Positions 1 through 6,081 of a stretch of 12,034 nucleotides of DNA are shown piece after piece. The DNA is from Deltaproteobacteria bacterium (GTDB lineage: Bacteria > Desulfobacterota > Binatia > Binatales > Binataceae), in assembly GCA_021799555.1 (NCBI GenBank), contig JAJZAG010000081.1, positions 1 through 12,034 on the forward strand. Direction: 5' to 3'. Each line of letters opens with the position of its first letter. The first letter of the stretch is position 1. Under the pieces are notes generated by a model. The model saw nothing but the letters and a program-made list of their open reading frames with translations, did not search any database and was not told where the DNA came from. The position numbers and the translations under genes are program-made.

Positions 1-1302
1 GCCGCCGGGAGTAGTCGAGACGCGGTCGCCCACGTCCAAAAACGACAAGTCAGGTGCCTGGCCGATTGCCAGGATCACCGTGTCAGTATCAATGGTCATG
101 CGGGTGCTTTCGTCGAACTCCGGATGGAAGCGCCCCGACTCATCGAACACGCGCGTGCATTTAACGAGCTCGATTCCCGACGCCGCGCCGTTAACGGACA
201 ACACGCGCCTCGGACCCCATCCGGGGAGAAATTTGACTCCCTCGTCGACCGCGATTTCCATCTCCTCGCGGCCTTGGGCCGACTTCATGGCCGGCATTTC
301 GGCTCCAGATTCCAGACTGACCACCGTAACCTCGAGTGCTCCGCGTCTTGCTGCTTCGCGCGCCGCATCGAGCGCGACGCGCATGGTGCCGCTTTCGACC
401 GCACGCTCGTCATCGCCTGCCAGTGCGACGCCCGGCGCCATCGCGCGGACGGCGATGCGCGCTGCATCGATCGCCACCAGTCCCCCGCCAATCACAACGA
501 CGCGTTTCCCGATCCGCGCGCGATAACCACGATTAATATTGAGCAGATAATCGATCGCCTTGATCACGCCGTCAGCGTTGGCGCCATCGATGTTCATCGC
601 GCGTCCGCGGCCAGCGCCAACGGCGAGAAAGATCGCATCAAAGCCCTGCGCTCGCAGCTCACGAATTCCAAAGCCGGGGCCGAGCGGTGTTGAGTAACGA
701 ATTTCGACCCCGAGCGATTCAATCTCGGCAACCTGGTAGTCGATCACATCGCGCGGCAGCCGGTAGGCGGGAATTCCGTACCGGAGCATGCCGCCCGGAT
801 TCGGCATCGCCTCAAATATCGTCACCCGCCAGCCAAGCATCGCGAGATCGTGTGCGCACGCAAGTCCGGCCGGTCCCGCTCCGACGACCGCGACCTTCTT
901 TGCGTCTGCGCTAGATTCTTTAGGACGAGTGAGATGACCGGGAGTCGAGCTGCCGCCGCCCATCGAACCAGTCAGGATTTCAGCCAGATCATGCGCAGAA
1001 AGCGATTCAGGTCCGAACTGCTCGGAGACGAAACGCTTGAGCGCGCGAATCGAGACCGGTGCGTCGATCTTGCCGCGGCGACATGCATCCTCACAAGGCG
1101 CGCCACAGGCGTGGCCGCAAATCGACGCGATGGGGTTGGGTGTGCGGGCTACACGATAGGCCTCGGCGAAGCGGCCTTCAGCAATCAACTGGACGTAGCG
1201 GCCCGCATCAGTCTTGACCGGACAGGCATCAAGGCATGGGACGTTTTTGCGGAACCACCAAAGGTCGCGCGCACGCGCATCGATCTTCGCCGCATCGCCC
1301 AT
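1..1302 (-). CDS. GltD-like FAD/NAD(P)-dependent oxidoreductase with N-terminal Fe-S domain (3' end outside window)
   Basis: This is a cytoplasmic flavoprotein of the glutamate-synthase small-subunit / NfnB / dihydropyrimidine-dehydrogenase N-terminal type, which moves electrons between NAD(P)H, FAD and 4Fe-4S clusters. I translated 434 residues with no stop; the C-terminus is cut by the left edge. Residues 20-90 form the Fe-S domain, with cysteines at 23, 27, 62, 66, 70 and 74 (core CGHACGAPCEDACRRG). An FAD Rossmann motif, VVGAGPAGLA, lies at 139-148. The segment PGGMLRYGIPAYRLP at 169-183 is typical of the family. A second nucleotide-binding motif, VVVIGGGLVAIDAAR, lies at 268-282, and the FAD-return motif LAIGQAPDL at 411-419. 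The ATG is only 2 nt past the stop of the upstream cytochrome gene, which suggests translational coupling. There is no good Shine-Dalgarno. True glutamate synthase is unlikely in this context; the electron partner is unknown. Confidence 0.88.
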   Translation of the reverse strand, partial: MGDAAKIDARARDLWWFRKNVPCLDACPVKTDAGRYVQLIAEGRFAEAYRVARTPNPIASICGHACGAPCEDACRRGKIDAPVSIRALKRFVSEQFGPESLSAHDLAEILTGSMGGGSSTPGHLTRPKESSADAKKVAVVGAGPAGLACAHDLAMLGWRVTIFEAMPNPGGMLRYGIPAYRLPRDVIDYQVAEIESLGVEIRYSTPLGPGFGIRELRAQGFDAIFLAVGAGRGRAMNIDGANADGVIKAIDYLLNINRGYRARIGKRVVVIGGGLVAIDAARIAVRAMAPGVALAGDDERAVESGTMRVALDAAREAARRGALEVTVVSLESGAEMPAMKSAQGREEMEIAVDEGVKFLPGWGPRRVLSVNGAASGIELVKCTRVFDESGRFHPEFDESTRMTIDTDTVILAIGQAPDLSFLDVGDRVSTTPGG

Positions 1303-1304
1303 CG

Positions 1305-1661
1305 CTATTTTTTGCAGAAGCTGCGCACGTAAGCGACGAGATCCGTAATCTCGCTGTCCTCGAAGCCCGTGCTCCACGCCTGCATGTCGGCGCTCATGCC
1401 GTTGGCGGCGCCGCCGTTTTTGATGACGTTGAACAGTTGGTCATTGGACTCTTTGCTCATTCGCGCACAGTCAGTGAAATCGCGCGGCCGAGTGGAAAGC
1501 GTCGCGGCGGCAGGTCCGTCCCCCTTGCCATTGGTGCCGTGGCATTTGACGCAAAAGGTATCGTAATTCTGCTTCGCGGCGGCCATGTCCGCAGCGTGCG
1601 GTGTGCCGGTCGCACATGCGACTACCAATGCGGCCATGAGTATTGGAGTCAATCGTTTCAC
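1305..1661 (-). CDS. Monohaem class I c-type cytochrome, secreted
   Basis: This is a 118-residue periplasmic or lipid-anchored electron carrier. The haem-binding motif CVKCH is at residues 37-41, followed by GTNGKGDGP, a usual class I cytochrome c sequence. The distal haem ligand is probably Met79 or Met83, in NGMSADM. The C-terminal helix DLVAYVRSFCKK is typical. Extra cysteines at 65 and 116 could form a disulphide. I chose the GTG at 1661 because AGGGAGGA lies immediately upstream (1666-1673). A longer reading frame exists, but it would put about 26 unsuitable residues before the hydrophobic segment. The leader, about residues 1-24, could be cut by signal peptidase I near PHAA/D. Alternatively VVAC (12-15) could serve as a lipobox and make this a lipoprotein. 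It lies 37 nt after the small cytochrome gene and 2 nt before the flavoprotein, so it is probably part of one transcript. Confidence 0.88.
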   Translation of the reverse strand: MKRLTPILMAALVVACATGTPHAADMAAAKQNYDTFCVKCHGTNGKGDGPAAATLSTRPRDFTDCARMSKESNDQLFNVIKNGGAANGMSADMQAWSTGFEDSEITDLVAYVRSFCKK

Positions 1662-1665
1662 CGCT

Positions 1666-1673
1666 TCCTCCCT
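1666..1673 (-). promoter_or_regulatory. Shine-Dalgarno fixing the GTG start of the class I cytochrome
   Basis: On the minus strand AGGGAGGA is followed by AGCG and then the GTG at 1661. This near-consensus ribosome binding site decides the start in favour of a GTG. Confidence 0.7.
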
Positions 1674-1698
1674 GGGGTGGTTGACTAGCGCACCCCGA

Positions 1699-1983
1699 TC
1701 AGTGGCCAGATTTGAGATATTCGAGCAGCGCCTGCGCATCGTCAGGCGGGATATTTCCGAGCGTTCGCATATGCATGATAATCGCGTTCCATTCGACGGG
1801 CGCTTTCTCGGAGGGCGGGCGCGCGTTGTGACACTGATTGCAATAGACCGGCCACAATTCGGCTCCTTTGAGGAAGAGCCTGCGATGCTCTGCAGGGGTC
1901 ATTTGCTGGTCAGCCCTCGCCAAACCGCCCACCGAACCGAGAGTTGCGGTCATCAATAGGAATGCGGCCACTTGCTTTTTCAT
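1699..1983 (-). CDS. Very small monohaem c-type cytochrome, secreted
   Basis: This 94-residue precursor has a clear Sec signal peptide (MKK, hydrophobic core, cleavage after ARA near residue 24), leaving about 70 mature residues. It has one haem motif, CNQCH, at 48-52 within WPVYCNQCHNARPPSEK. Met70 or Met72 in IIMHM is the likely distal ligand. The pattern CHNARPP...EW...HMR is one I associate with small cytochromes encoded beside porins and redox proteins. A purine-rich site, GAGGGGGTGAACC, precedes the ATG. It sits between the porin gene (17 nt) and the larger cytochrome (37 nt), consistent with one operon. It probably acts as a periplasmic electron shuttle, but its partners cannot be read from the sequence. 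Confidence 0.85.
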   Translation of the reverse strand: MKKQVAAFLLMTATLGSVGGLARADQQMTPAEHRRLFLKGAELWPVYCNQCHNARPPSEKAPVEWNAIIMHMRTLGNIPPDDAQALLEYLKSGH

Positions 1984-1999
1984 GGTTCACCCCCTCGCC

Positions 2000-3562
2000 T
2001 CAGAATCCAATCGTGAACTGGCTCAGGAAGGCGCGATCGTTCGGAATCGCGCCAGCCGGGGTTTGCGCGCCCGTCGAGGAGACGAACACCCCACCCGCGT
2101 GCGGCAGCTCGATATCGAACTCGTTCTGCCAAACGATCGACGGCGCGATCCAGTAGTCGAGACCGAGCGCTACTTCGCGTGAATGCGGCGCGTAGAGCGC
2201 CGGTGAACCATTGATTCCGAAGTCAGGCACCAGTCCGATCTGCGTGCCGCCAAGCCCAACCCCGGTAGCGGCGACGATATCGTCGGTTGCGACCGCGTGT
2301 TGGTTCACGCCTGAGTATCGGATAAGCGGTTCGAGCCGATGGATATAGTCGTTAACCTGTCTGGGAACGAATGGAGCATTGACATCGTTCAGGAAGTAGC
2401 CAGCTTGCACGTACCACCCCTCGCGATGATCCGTAGGAACTCCATTTGGCATCTGCCTGTACGACTCGATCCATTCTCCGCGTGCCTGGAGATTGTCTTT
2501 GAAGTAATTGAAGTCAACACCCCAGGAATTGAACCAATTTCCGTTCATCCATTTGCCGTTGTAAGTTGACGCGCCGAGTTCGAGTCTTCCCATTTCCCAT
2601 TCGAGTGGCAGTGGATAGATTCGCAAGCGCGCGCCAATCGATTTTCCATTGCTCTGGGCTGAGGCGGCCGAGGTTGGCCCGCTGAGCGCTGCGCCCGGAA
2701 CGGCTTCGCTGAAGTTCGGTCCGTTTCCGCCCCATACCGTATAGTCGAAATCCTGACCCAGTGTGCCCCATTGCATGCCGCCTCGGAGCTGCAAGCCCAG
2801 CTCGCTTGGTGGCACGATGGCTTCGTTCCCGAAGGGCAGCGGCGCGGTGATAAAACGGTTCACCCACATCGGGCTTTGGTTTTCGTACCAATCGCCGAAC
2901 GGTTGATCATAGAGTCCGGCGACCAAGGTCATGTATTTGTTCAAAAAGAGCTGGAAGTCGGCGATCGAAAGATCCATCCCGGTTCCGGTGCTTCCAAAGC
3001 CAGCGTCGAAGACGCCTTCGAACAGAATCCAGTCAGCCGGGCGATACAAGATCATCGGCTCCCAATCGAAGAAGAAGGAGTTCTGGCTGGCGTGATGGAG
3101 ATCGTTGAGGGCACCACTTTGTTGATCGTAAATGAAATTGCCCGCGGCTGCCCCCGTAATCTCAAACGTGTGCGATCCCAAATACCTGTTAAACGCCTCC
3201 GAAAAGTCCGGCGCCGGTATCGGTTGATCGACTTTCGCCTGCAGAGTTTTAACCTGCGCGGTCGTTTGCTGCAGCGCCGCCGTCGTAGCCTGCAGTTTCT
3301 CGTCAGTAGTCTTTAACTGCTCGGTCGTGGCTTGAGTCTTGGCGCTGCCCTTTTCGAGGCCGTCAACCTTCGCTTCAAGTTTCTGGATCAGCTCGCGATC
3401 ACGTTTGCGCTCGGCGCGCATCTCGCGCATCTCGCGCTGAATCTCTTTCAAGGTCGCGGCATCGCTCGCCCCCAAGTCCTGCGCCAAGACGCGACTGGCT
3501 TCGGTGAAGATCGCGAGGCTCATGATCATGCCAGTAATGACTAAAAAACGTATGGTCCGCAT
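2000..3562 (-). CDS. Porin-like outer-membrane beta-barrel protein with N-terminal coiled coil
   Basis: This 520-residue protein has a signal peptide (residues 1-27, cleavage after VLA), a long charged and then Thr/Gln-rich coiled coil (about 37-113), a short Pro linker (114-118), and a beta-barrel-like domain. The barrel is rich in alternating aromatic and Gly segments and ends in ...FTIGF, with the terminal Phe expected for BAM-dependent insertion. I recognise no substrate signature; phosphate-selective or general porins of this shape are possible homologues. I chose the ATG at 3562 rather than the in-frame GTG at 3568, because GGGGGAG (3568-3574) lies 5 nt before the ATG and would overlap the GTG. 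It is the first large gene of the cytochrome/oxidoreductase operon, so it could admit a substrate or carry cytochrome partners; both ideas are inference. Its 5' end overlaps the 49-codon ORF upstream by 22 nt. Confidence 0.85.
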   Translation of the reverse strand: MRTIRFLVITGMIMSLAIFTEASRVLAQDLGASDAATLKEIQREMREMRAERKRDRELIQKLEAKVDGLEKGSAKTQATTEQLKTTDEKLQATTAALQQTTAQVKTLQAKVDQPIPAPDFSEAFNRYLGSHTFEITGAAAGNFIYDQQSGALNDLHHASQNSFFFDWEPMILYRPADWILFEGVFDAGFGSTGTGMDLSIADFQLFLNKYMTLVAGLYDQPFGDWYENQSPMWVNRFITAPLPFGNEAIVPPSELGLQLRGGMQWGTLGQDFDYTVWGGNGPNFSEAVPGAALSGPTSAASAQSNGKSIGARLRIYPLPLEWEMGRLELGASTYNGKWMNGNWFNSWGVDFNYFKDNLQARGEWIESYRQMPNGVPTDHREGWYVQAGYFLNDVNAPFVPRQVNDYIHRLEPLIRYSGVNQHAVATDDIVAATGVGLGGTQIGLVPDFGINGSPALYAPHSREVALGLDYWIAPSIVWQNEFDIELPHAGGVFVSSTGAQTPAGAIPNDRAFLSQFTIGF

Positions 3563-3690
3563 ACACACTCCCCCGTGGCAGTCATCGTGTCCGGATGGTC
3601 AGGTGAGCAACAACCATGCCCCCCCGGATGGTCGCGGTGGTTTCCAGTTCGAACGGCCGGAACAGATCGCTCTTTGATTCGGCATTTCAT
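3541..3690 (-). CDS. Possible 49-residue Cys/His-rich small protein or leader peptide
   Basis: This is a 49-codon ORF whose ATG at 3690 lies 5 nt after GGGAGGAG (3696-3703), the strongest ribosome binding site in the window. The product has five cysteines (3, 27, 28, 42, 44) and four histidines (18, 21, 25, 32), including HPGGHGCC at 21-28 and CVC at 42-44. That spacing could bind metal or haem. There is no signal peptide or membrane segment. Its TAG lies 22 nt inside the porin gene in another frame, so it could couple or attenuate porin translation. I recognise no family. The alternatives are a regulatory leader peptide or a chance ORF; only the ribosome binding site and the composition support it. 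Confidence 0.4.
   Translation of the reverse strand: MKCRIKERSVPAVRTGNHRDHPGGHGCCSPDHPDTMTATGECVCGPYVF
3568..3574 (-). promoter_or_regulatory. Shine-Dalgarno of the porin-like gene
   Basis: GGGGGAG on the minus strand is followed by TGTGT and the ATG at 3562. It argues against the upstream in-frame GTG as start. It lies inside the small ORF, so ribosomes translating that ORF would cross it. Confidence 0.6.
3591..3633. repeat. Two direct copies of a 10-bp repeat
   Basis: CCGGATGGTC occurs at 3591-3600 and again at 3624-3633, 33 bp apart, in the leader of the porin operon. In the small ORF the copies encode the paired DHP segments (20-22 and 31-33). It could be an operator pair or a tiny internal duplication. 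Confidence 0.4.
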
Positions 3691-3695
3691 TACGG

Positions 3696-3703
3696 CTCCT
3701 CCC
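3696..3703 (-). promoter_or_regulatory. Very strong Shine-Dalgarno before the small Cys/His ORF
   Basis: GGGAGGAG on the minus strand stands 5 nt before an ATG at ideal spacing. It is not positioned for the porin gene, which begins about 135 nt further on. Confidence 0.5.
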
Positions 3704-3949
3704 GACCTGTCTCAAGGGCAATCGCTATCGACTTGTGGATATCCCTGCAGCGCTGTATCCGAAGGCGACACGCTGCCCAGATGGCGATGCCTCAATCGGC
3801 GTCAACGGTCCAAGCTCGCACGATAGGGAACCGCAGCGCGTGAGCTATGAAGGACGACTTAGCTAGACAACGCGAAGATGAATGCGCAAGAACTCGCTTG
3901 AGCAAATGAACGGACTTTGCAGACAACCGATATCGCGCCACTCCATACG
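3704..3949. other. Intergenic region upstream of the porin/cytochrome operon
   Basis: About 250 nt lie between the stop of the stress/CBS gene and the small-ORF ribosome binding site. Both flanking genes are on the minus strand, so this should contain the operon promoter. I find no convincing -35/-10 pair, no -24/-12 element and no stem followed by a T run. Plus-strand ORFs here look like noise. Confidence 0.5.
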
Positions 3950-4753
3950 TCACTGCATTGCCACAAAGGCGCGAAGAAGATCTTCGGTCGAAATAATTCC
4001 CACAAGATCCCCGTCCTGCATAACCGGCAATGCACCAATCTTGCGTTCGCTGAGCAGGCGCGCGGCATCAAGGATCGAGGTTCGTGGCGTGACCGTGAGC
4101 ACCTCGCGCGTCATTACCTCGCCAACCGCAACGGTTCGCGTCGCCAAATGATGAGTCCTGACGTCGCGGTCCGTAATTATACCGGCCAGCTTTCCCGCGC
4201 TCACCACGGGCATGCTCCGGAAACGCCCGTCATGCATTCGTGCGGATACTGTCGCCAGAGAGTCCTCAGGCGAAGCCACAACAGGATGTGAAGTCATCCA
4301 ATGGCCGACGGAAATCTGGTCGGCACGGGAGTTCCTTGCAGTCAAGACAGGGCATTGAACCTTGCGCATCACGGTTTCGGCAACGCTACCGAGCACCAGA
4401 TGCGATAGTCCCCGCCGACCATGCGTGGTCATGACGAGCAGATCGGCTGGCAGTTGATTTGCCATCGCGATTATCATCGCCGCCGGATCGCCGAGCTCAA
4501 CGACGATTTCGGTTTTGATACCGGCAAGATGTCGCTGCGCAATTTGGGCAAGCTTCCAGCGGGCGGAATCCGTTTTCGGCTGGTATAGGTCGCTCGACAC
4601 CGGAACACTTTCCGGCCGCAACACCACAGGAACCACATGGAAGACTATTACCTCGGCTTGGTTCTGGCGCGCGAAAGGTTCGGCCAAGGCAAGGGCGGTT
4701 GCGACGTTATCATCCAAATCCACAGCGCAGAGGATTTTTCTCAAGTGCGTCAT
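3950..4753 (-). CDS. Universal stress protein (UspA) domain fused to a CBS-domain pair
   Basis: This 267-residue, probably cytosolic protein has two sensor modules. Residues 1-140 are a UspA fold: start KILCAVDLDD, then a nucleotide-loop signature HGRRGLSHLVLGS at 111-123, although the usual first Gly of the ATP motif is Thr (TTHG). Two CBS domains follow, at about 152-204 (MTSHPVVASPEDSL ... GIITDRDV) and 212-266 (MTREVLTVTPRTSI ... GIISTEDLL). CBS pairs bind adenine nucleotides, so it may sense energy charge or act as a signalling partner; the target is unknown. There is no transporter or kinase domain. The ATG at 4753 has GGGGAG (4763-4768) 9 nt upstream. It is divergent from the nucleotidyltransferase gene. 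Confidence 0.88.
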   Translation of the reverse strand: MTHLRKILCAVDLDDNVATALALAEPFARQNQAEVIVFHVVPVVLRPESVPVSSDLYQPKTDSARWKLAQIAQRHLAGIKTEIVVELGDPAAMIIAMANQLPADLLVMTTHGRRGLSHLVLGSVAETVMRKVQCPVLTARNSRADQISVGHWMTSHPVVASPEDSLATVSARMHDGRFRSMPVVSAGKLAGIITDRDVRTHHLATRTVAVGEVMTREVLTVTPRTSILDAARLLSERKIGALPVMQDGDLVGIISTEDLLRAFVAMQ

Positions 4754-4782
4754 CTTGATGAACTCCCCGGGCTAAGAGGCCA

Positions 4783-4797
4783 GCGAAGGTCATGCCA
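4783..4797 (-). promoter_or_regulatory. Weak candidate sigma-54 promoter for the stress/CBS gene
   Basis: On the minus strand TGGCAT-N5-TCGC keeps the GG-N10-GC spacing of a -24/-12 element, with the T of TTGC changed to C. The predicted start, near 4772, is about 19 nt before the ATG, close to the ribosome binding site. This is weak when taken alone. Confidence 0.25.
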
Positions 4798-4841
4798 GAG
4801 CCGAGTCCGGTGACTCGCGAGCCTCTGCCGTGGCCATGATA

Positions 4842-4886
4842 TCGAATTGGAAATCGTTATGAAGCGCTTCTCGGGATTCGAATTGG
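4842..4886. repeat. Direct repeat TCGAATTGG x2 in the divergent spacer
   Basis: Exact 9-bp copies lie at 4842-4850 and 4878-4886, with starts 36 bp apart. The second contains the palindrome ATTCGAAT. They lie between the two divergent genes, where shared activator sites would be expected. No regulator gene is in the window. Confidence 0.35.
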
Positions 4887-4994
4887 TTCCTACTGGATCA
4901 CCGAAGGCGCGCACGGTGGTCCTATCTGCCACAACCCAGCGCCGTATCTTTGCCGCGCACCTAATGAATTGCTGCATTGCCGGGTGAATCAAGT

Positions 4995-5010
4995 TGGCAG
5001 GCTAATTGCG
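4995..5010 (+). promoter_or_regulatory. Candidate sigma-54 (-24/-12) promoter of the nucleotidyltransferase gene
   Basis: TGGCAG-N5-TTGCG matches the RpoN consensus TGGCAC-N5-TTGC(A/T) at all strongly conserved positions, with GG at 4996-4997 and GC at 5008-5009 exactly 10 nt apart. Transcription would start near 5021, leaving a short leader that contains the ribosome binding site (GGAAGGTGAG, 5031-5040) and the ATG at 5047. The position is right for a real promoter, but such matches also occur by chance. Confidence 0.5.
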
Positions 5011-5046
5011 TTGAATTGTCTGAAATCAGCGGAAGGTGAGAATTCG

Positions 5047-5976
5047 ATGAGCGCATCTGGTAGCAGACACGACGGTCGCGCCACGATTATTTTGGCGGGT
5101 GGTGATGGGACGCGGTTGCGGTCGCTGACACGCAGAATCACTGGTCGCGAAACCCCCAAGCAGTTCTGCCCGTTGATTGGCAAGCGCACTTTGCTCGAGC
5201 AGACTCGAGATCGCGCGGCGTTGATAGCGCCGTCGGATATCAACCTGACGGTTCTTACACGCGAGCACGAGCGTTTTTACGCCCCGATTCTCGCTGACAC
5301 GCGAGCCGACGGCCTAGTTGTCCAGCCGATTAACCGAGGGACAGCACCCGCAATTTTGTATGCGCTGATGCGCGTCGCGAATGCCAACCCGAACGCCACA
5401 GTCGCAATTCTTCCGTCGGATCATTACATCAGCAACAACCAAAAGTTTGCCGAACAACTCGAACTCGCCTTCGATACCGCATGTGCCCGGCCCGAACTTA
5501 CAACTCTGGTCGGCATCACACCCAGCCATCCGGAGGCGGCTTACGGATGGATCGAGGTAGGTCCGGCGCTTGGTGAAGACGTTCCTGGTGTGTTCCGGGC
5601 CAGTAGGTTTTGGGAAAAACCCTCGCCCGAGACTGCTCAAATACTGTTCGGCCGCGGATGTCTCTGGAACAGCTTCGTTATGGTAGCGCGCGTATCAACG
5701 CTTTTGGGCTTGTTCATCGTTGCGGCGCCTTCGCTCTATGTCGCATTTGCCCAAATCCGCTCGAAGCTTGGCACACCCTTCGAGGCTCGCGCAGTTGGCG
5801 CATTATACTCAGGGATCCAGCCGGTTAGTTTCTCTGATCAAATTCTCGAGCGGACGACTTACAACCTTGCAGTGTTGCCGGTCAGTGGCTTCGACTGGAG
5901 CGATCTCGGCGAGCCGCGTCGCGTGATGGACGTTCTCTCTCGCCTCGGCATAAGTCTCCGCTGGATGGCCGCTTGA
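5047..5976 (+). CDS. Mannose-1-phosphate guanylyltransferase-like sugar nucleotidyltransferase
   Basis: This 309-residue cytoplasmic enzyme would make an NDP-sugar, probably GDP-mannose from mannose-1-phosphate and GTP, for polysaccharide or glycan synthesis. The nucleotide-binding signature LAGGDGTRLRSLT is at 17-29, with TPKQF at 36-40, NRGTAPA at 96-102, PSDH at 123-126 (metal/nucleotide site), YGWIEVG at 166-172, FWEKP at 188-192, NSF at 208-210 and WSDLG at 284-288. It has only the pyrophosphorylase domain, without the isomerase domain of bifunctional ManC. The ATG at 5047 is chosen because GGAAGGTGAG stands just upstream; the frame is open back to 4969, but the extra 26 residues do not resemble the family. 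No other sugar genes are adjacent. Specificity for mannose is inferred from the family. Confidence 0.85.
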   Translation: MSASGSRHDGRATIILAGGDGTRLRSLTRRITGRETPKQFCPLIGKRTLLEQTRDRAALIAPSDINLTVLTREHERFYAPILADTRADGLVVQPINRGTAPAILYALMRVANANPNATVAILPSDHYISNNQKFAEQLELAFDTACARPELTTLVGITPSHPEAAYGWIEVGPALGEDVPGVFRASRFWEKPSPETAQILFGRGCLWNSFVMVARVSTLLGLFIVAAPSLYVAFAQIRSKLGTPFEARAVGALYSGIQPVSFSDQILERTTYNLAVLPVSGFDWSDLGEPRRVMDVLSRLGISLRWMAA

Positions 5977-6057
5977 CGGGCCGGTCTGCGCTGAAATCAC
6001 ACGCAATAACATAGTGAACTTGGAGCAAATCCGGGTGGCTTGTCCCATTGCGATTAA

Positions 6058-6074
6058 GTGCTAACTTTCAGCAC
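6058..6074 (+). promoter_or_regulatory. Small inverted repeat just before the ftsH start
   Basis: GTGCT and AGCAC flank a 7-nt loop (AACTTTC), ending 7 nt before the preferred ATG and covering the alternative GTG start. A 5-bp stem is weak, but its place could affect initiation. It resembles one half of a CIRCE element, but the other half is missing. Confidence 0.25.
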
Positions 6075-6081
6075 GACGCAT

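Noticed and set aside
124..1332. Several plus-strand ORFs of 75-190 codons
   Set aside because: They are shadows of the minus-strand flavoprotein gene, which contains all expected motifs without interruption.
1662..1739. Longer N-terminus for the class I cytochrome
   Set aside because: It would place charged residues ahead of the signal peptide and ignore the strong Shine-Dalgarno before the GTG at 1661.
3575..3843. Plus-strand ORFs of 75-83 codons before the porin operon
   Set aside because: They have no ribosome binding site and no recognisable protein features, and they run antisense to the operon leader.
4969..5046. 26-residue N-terminal extension of the nucleotidyltransferase
   Set aside because: It would start upstream of the candidate promoter, and the good ribosome binding site at 5031-5040 serves the ATG at 5047.
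6036..6052. Second sigma-54 promoter, upstream of ftsH
   Set aside because: TGGCTT...TTGC has 11 nt between GG and GC instead of the required 10, and the -24 box is poor.
6038..6064. CIRCE heat-shock operator before ftsH
   Set aside because: AAGTGCTAA at 6056-6064 matches one half-site with one mismatch, but the segment where the other half (TTAGCACTC) should lie has no resemblance to it.
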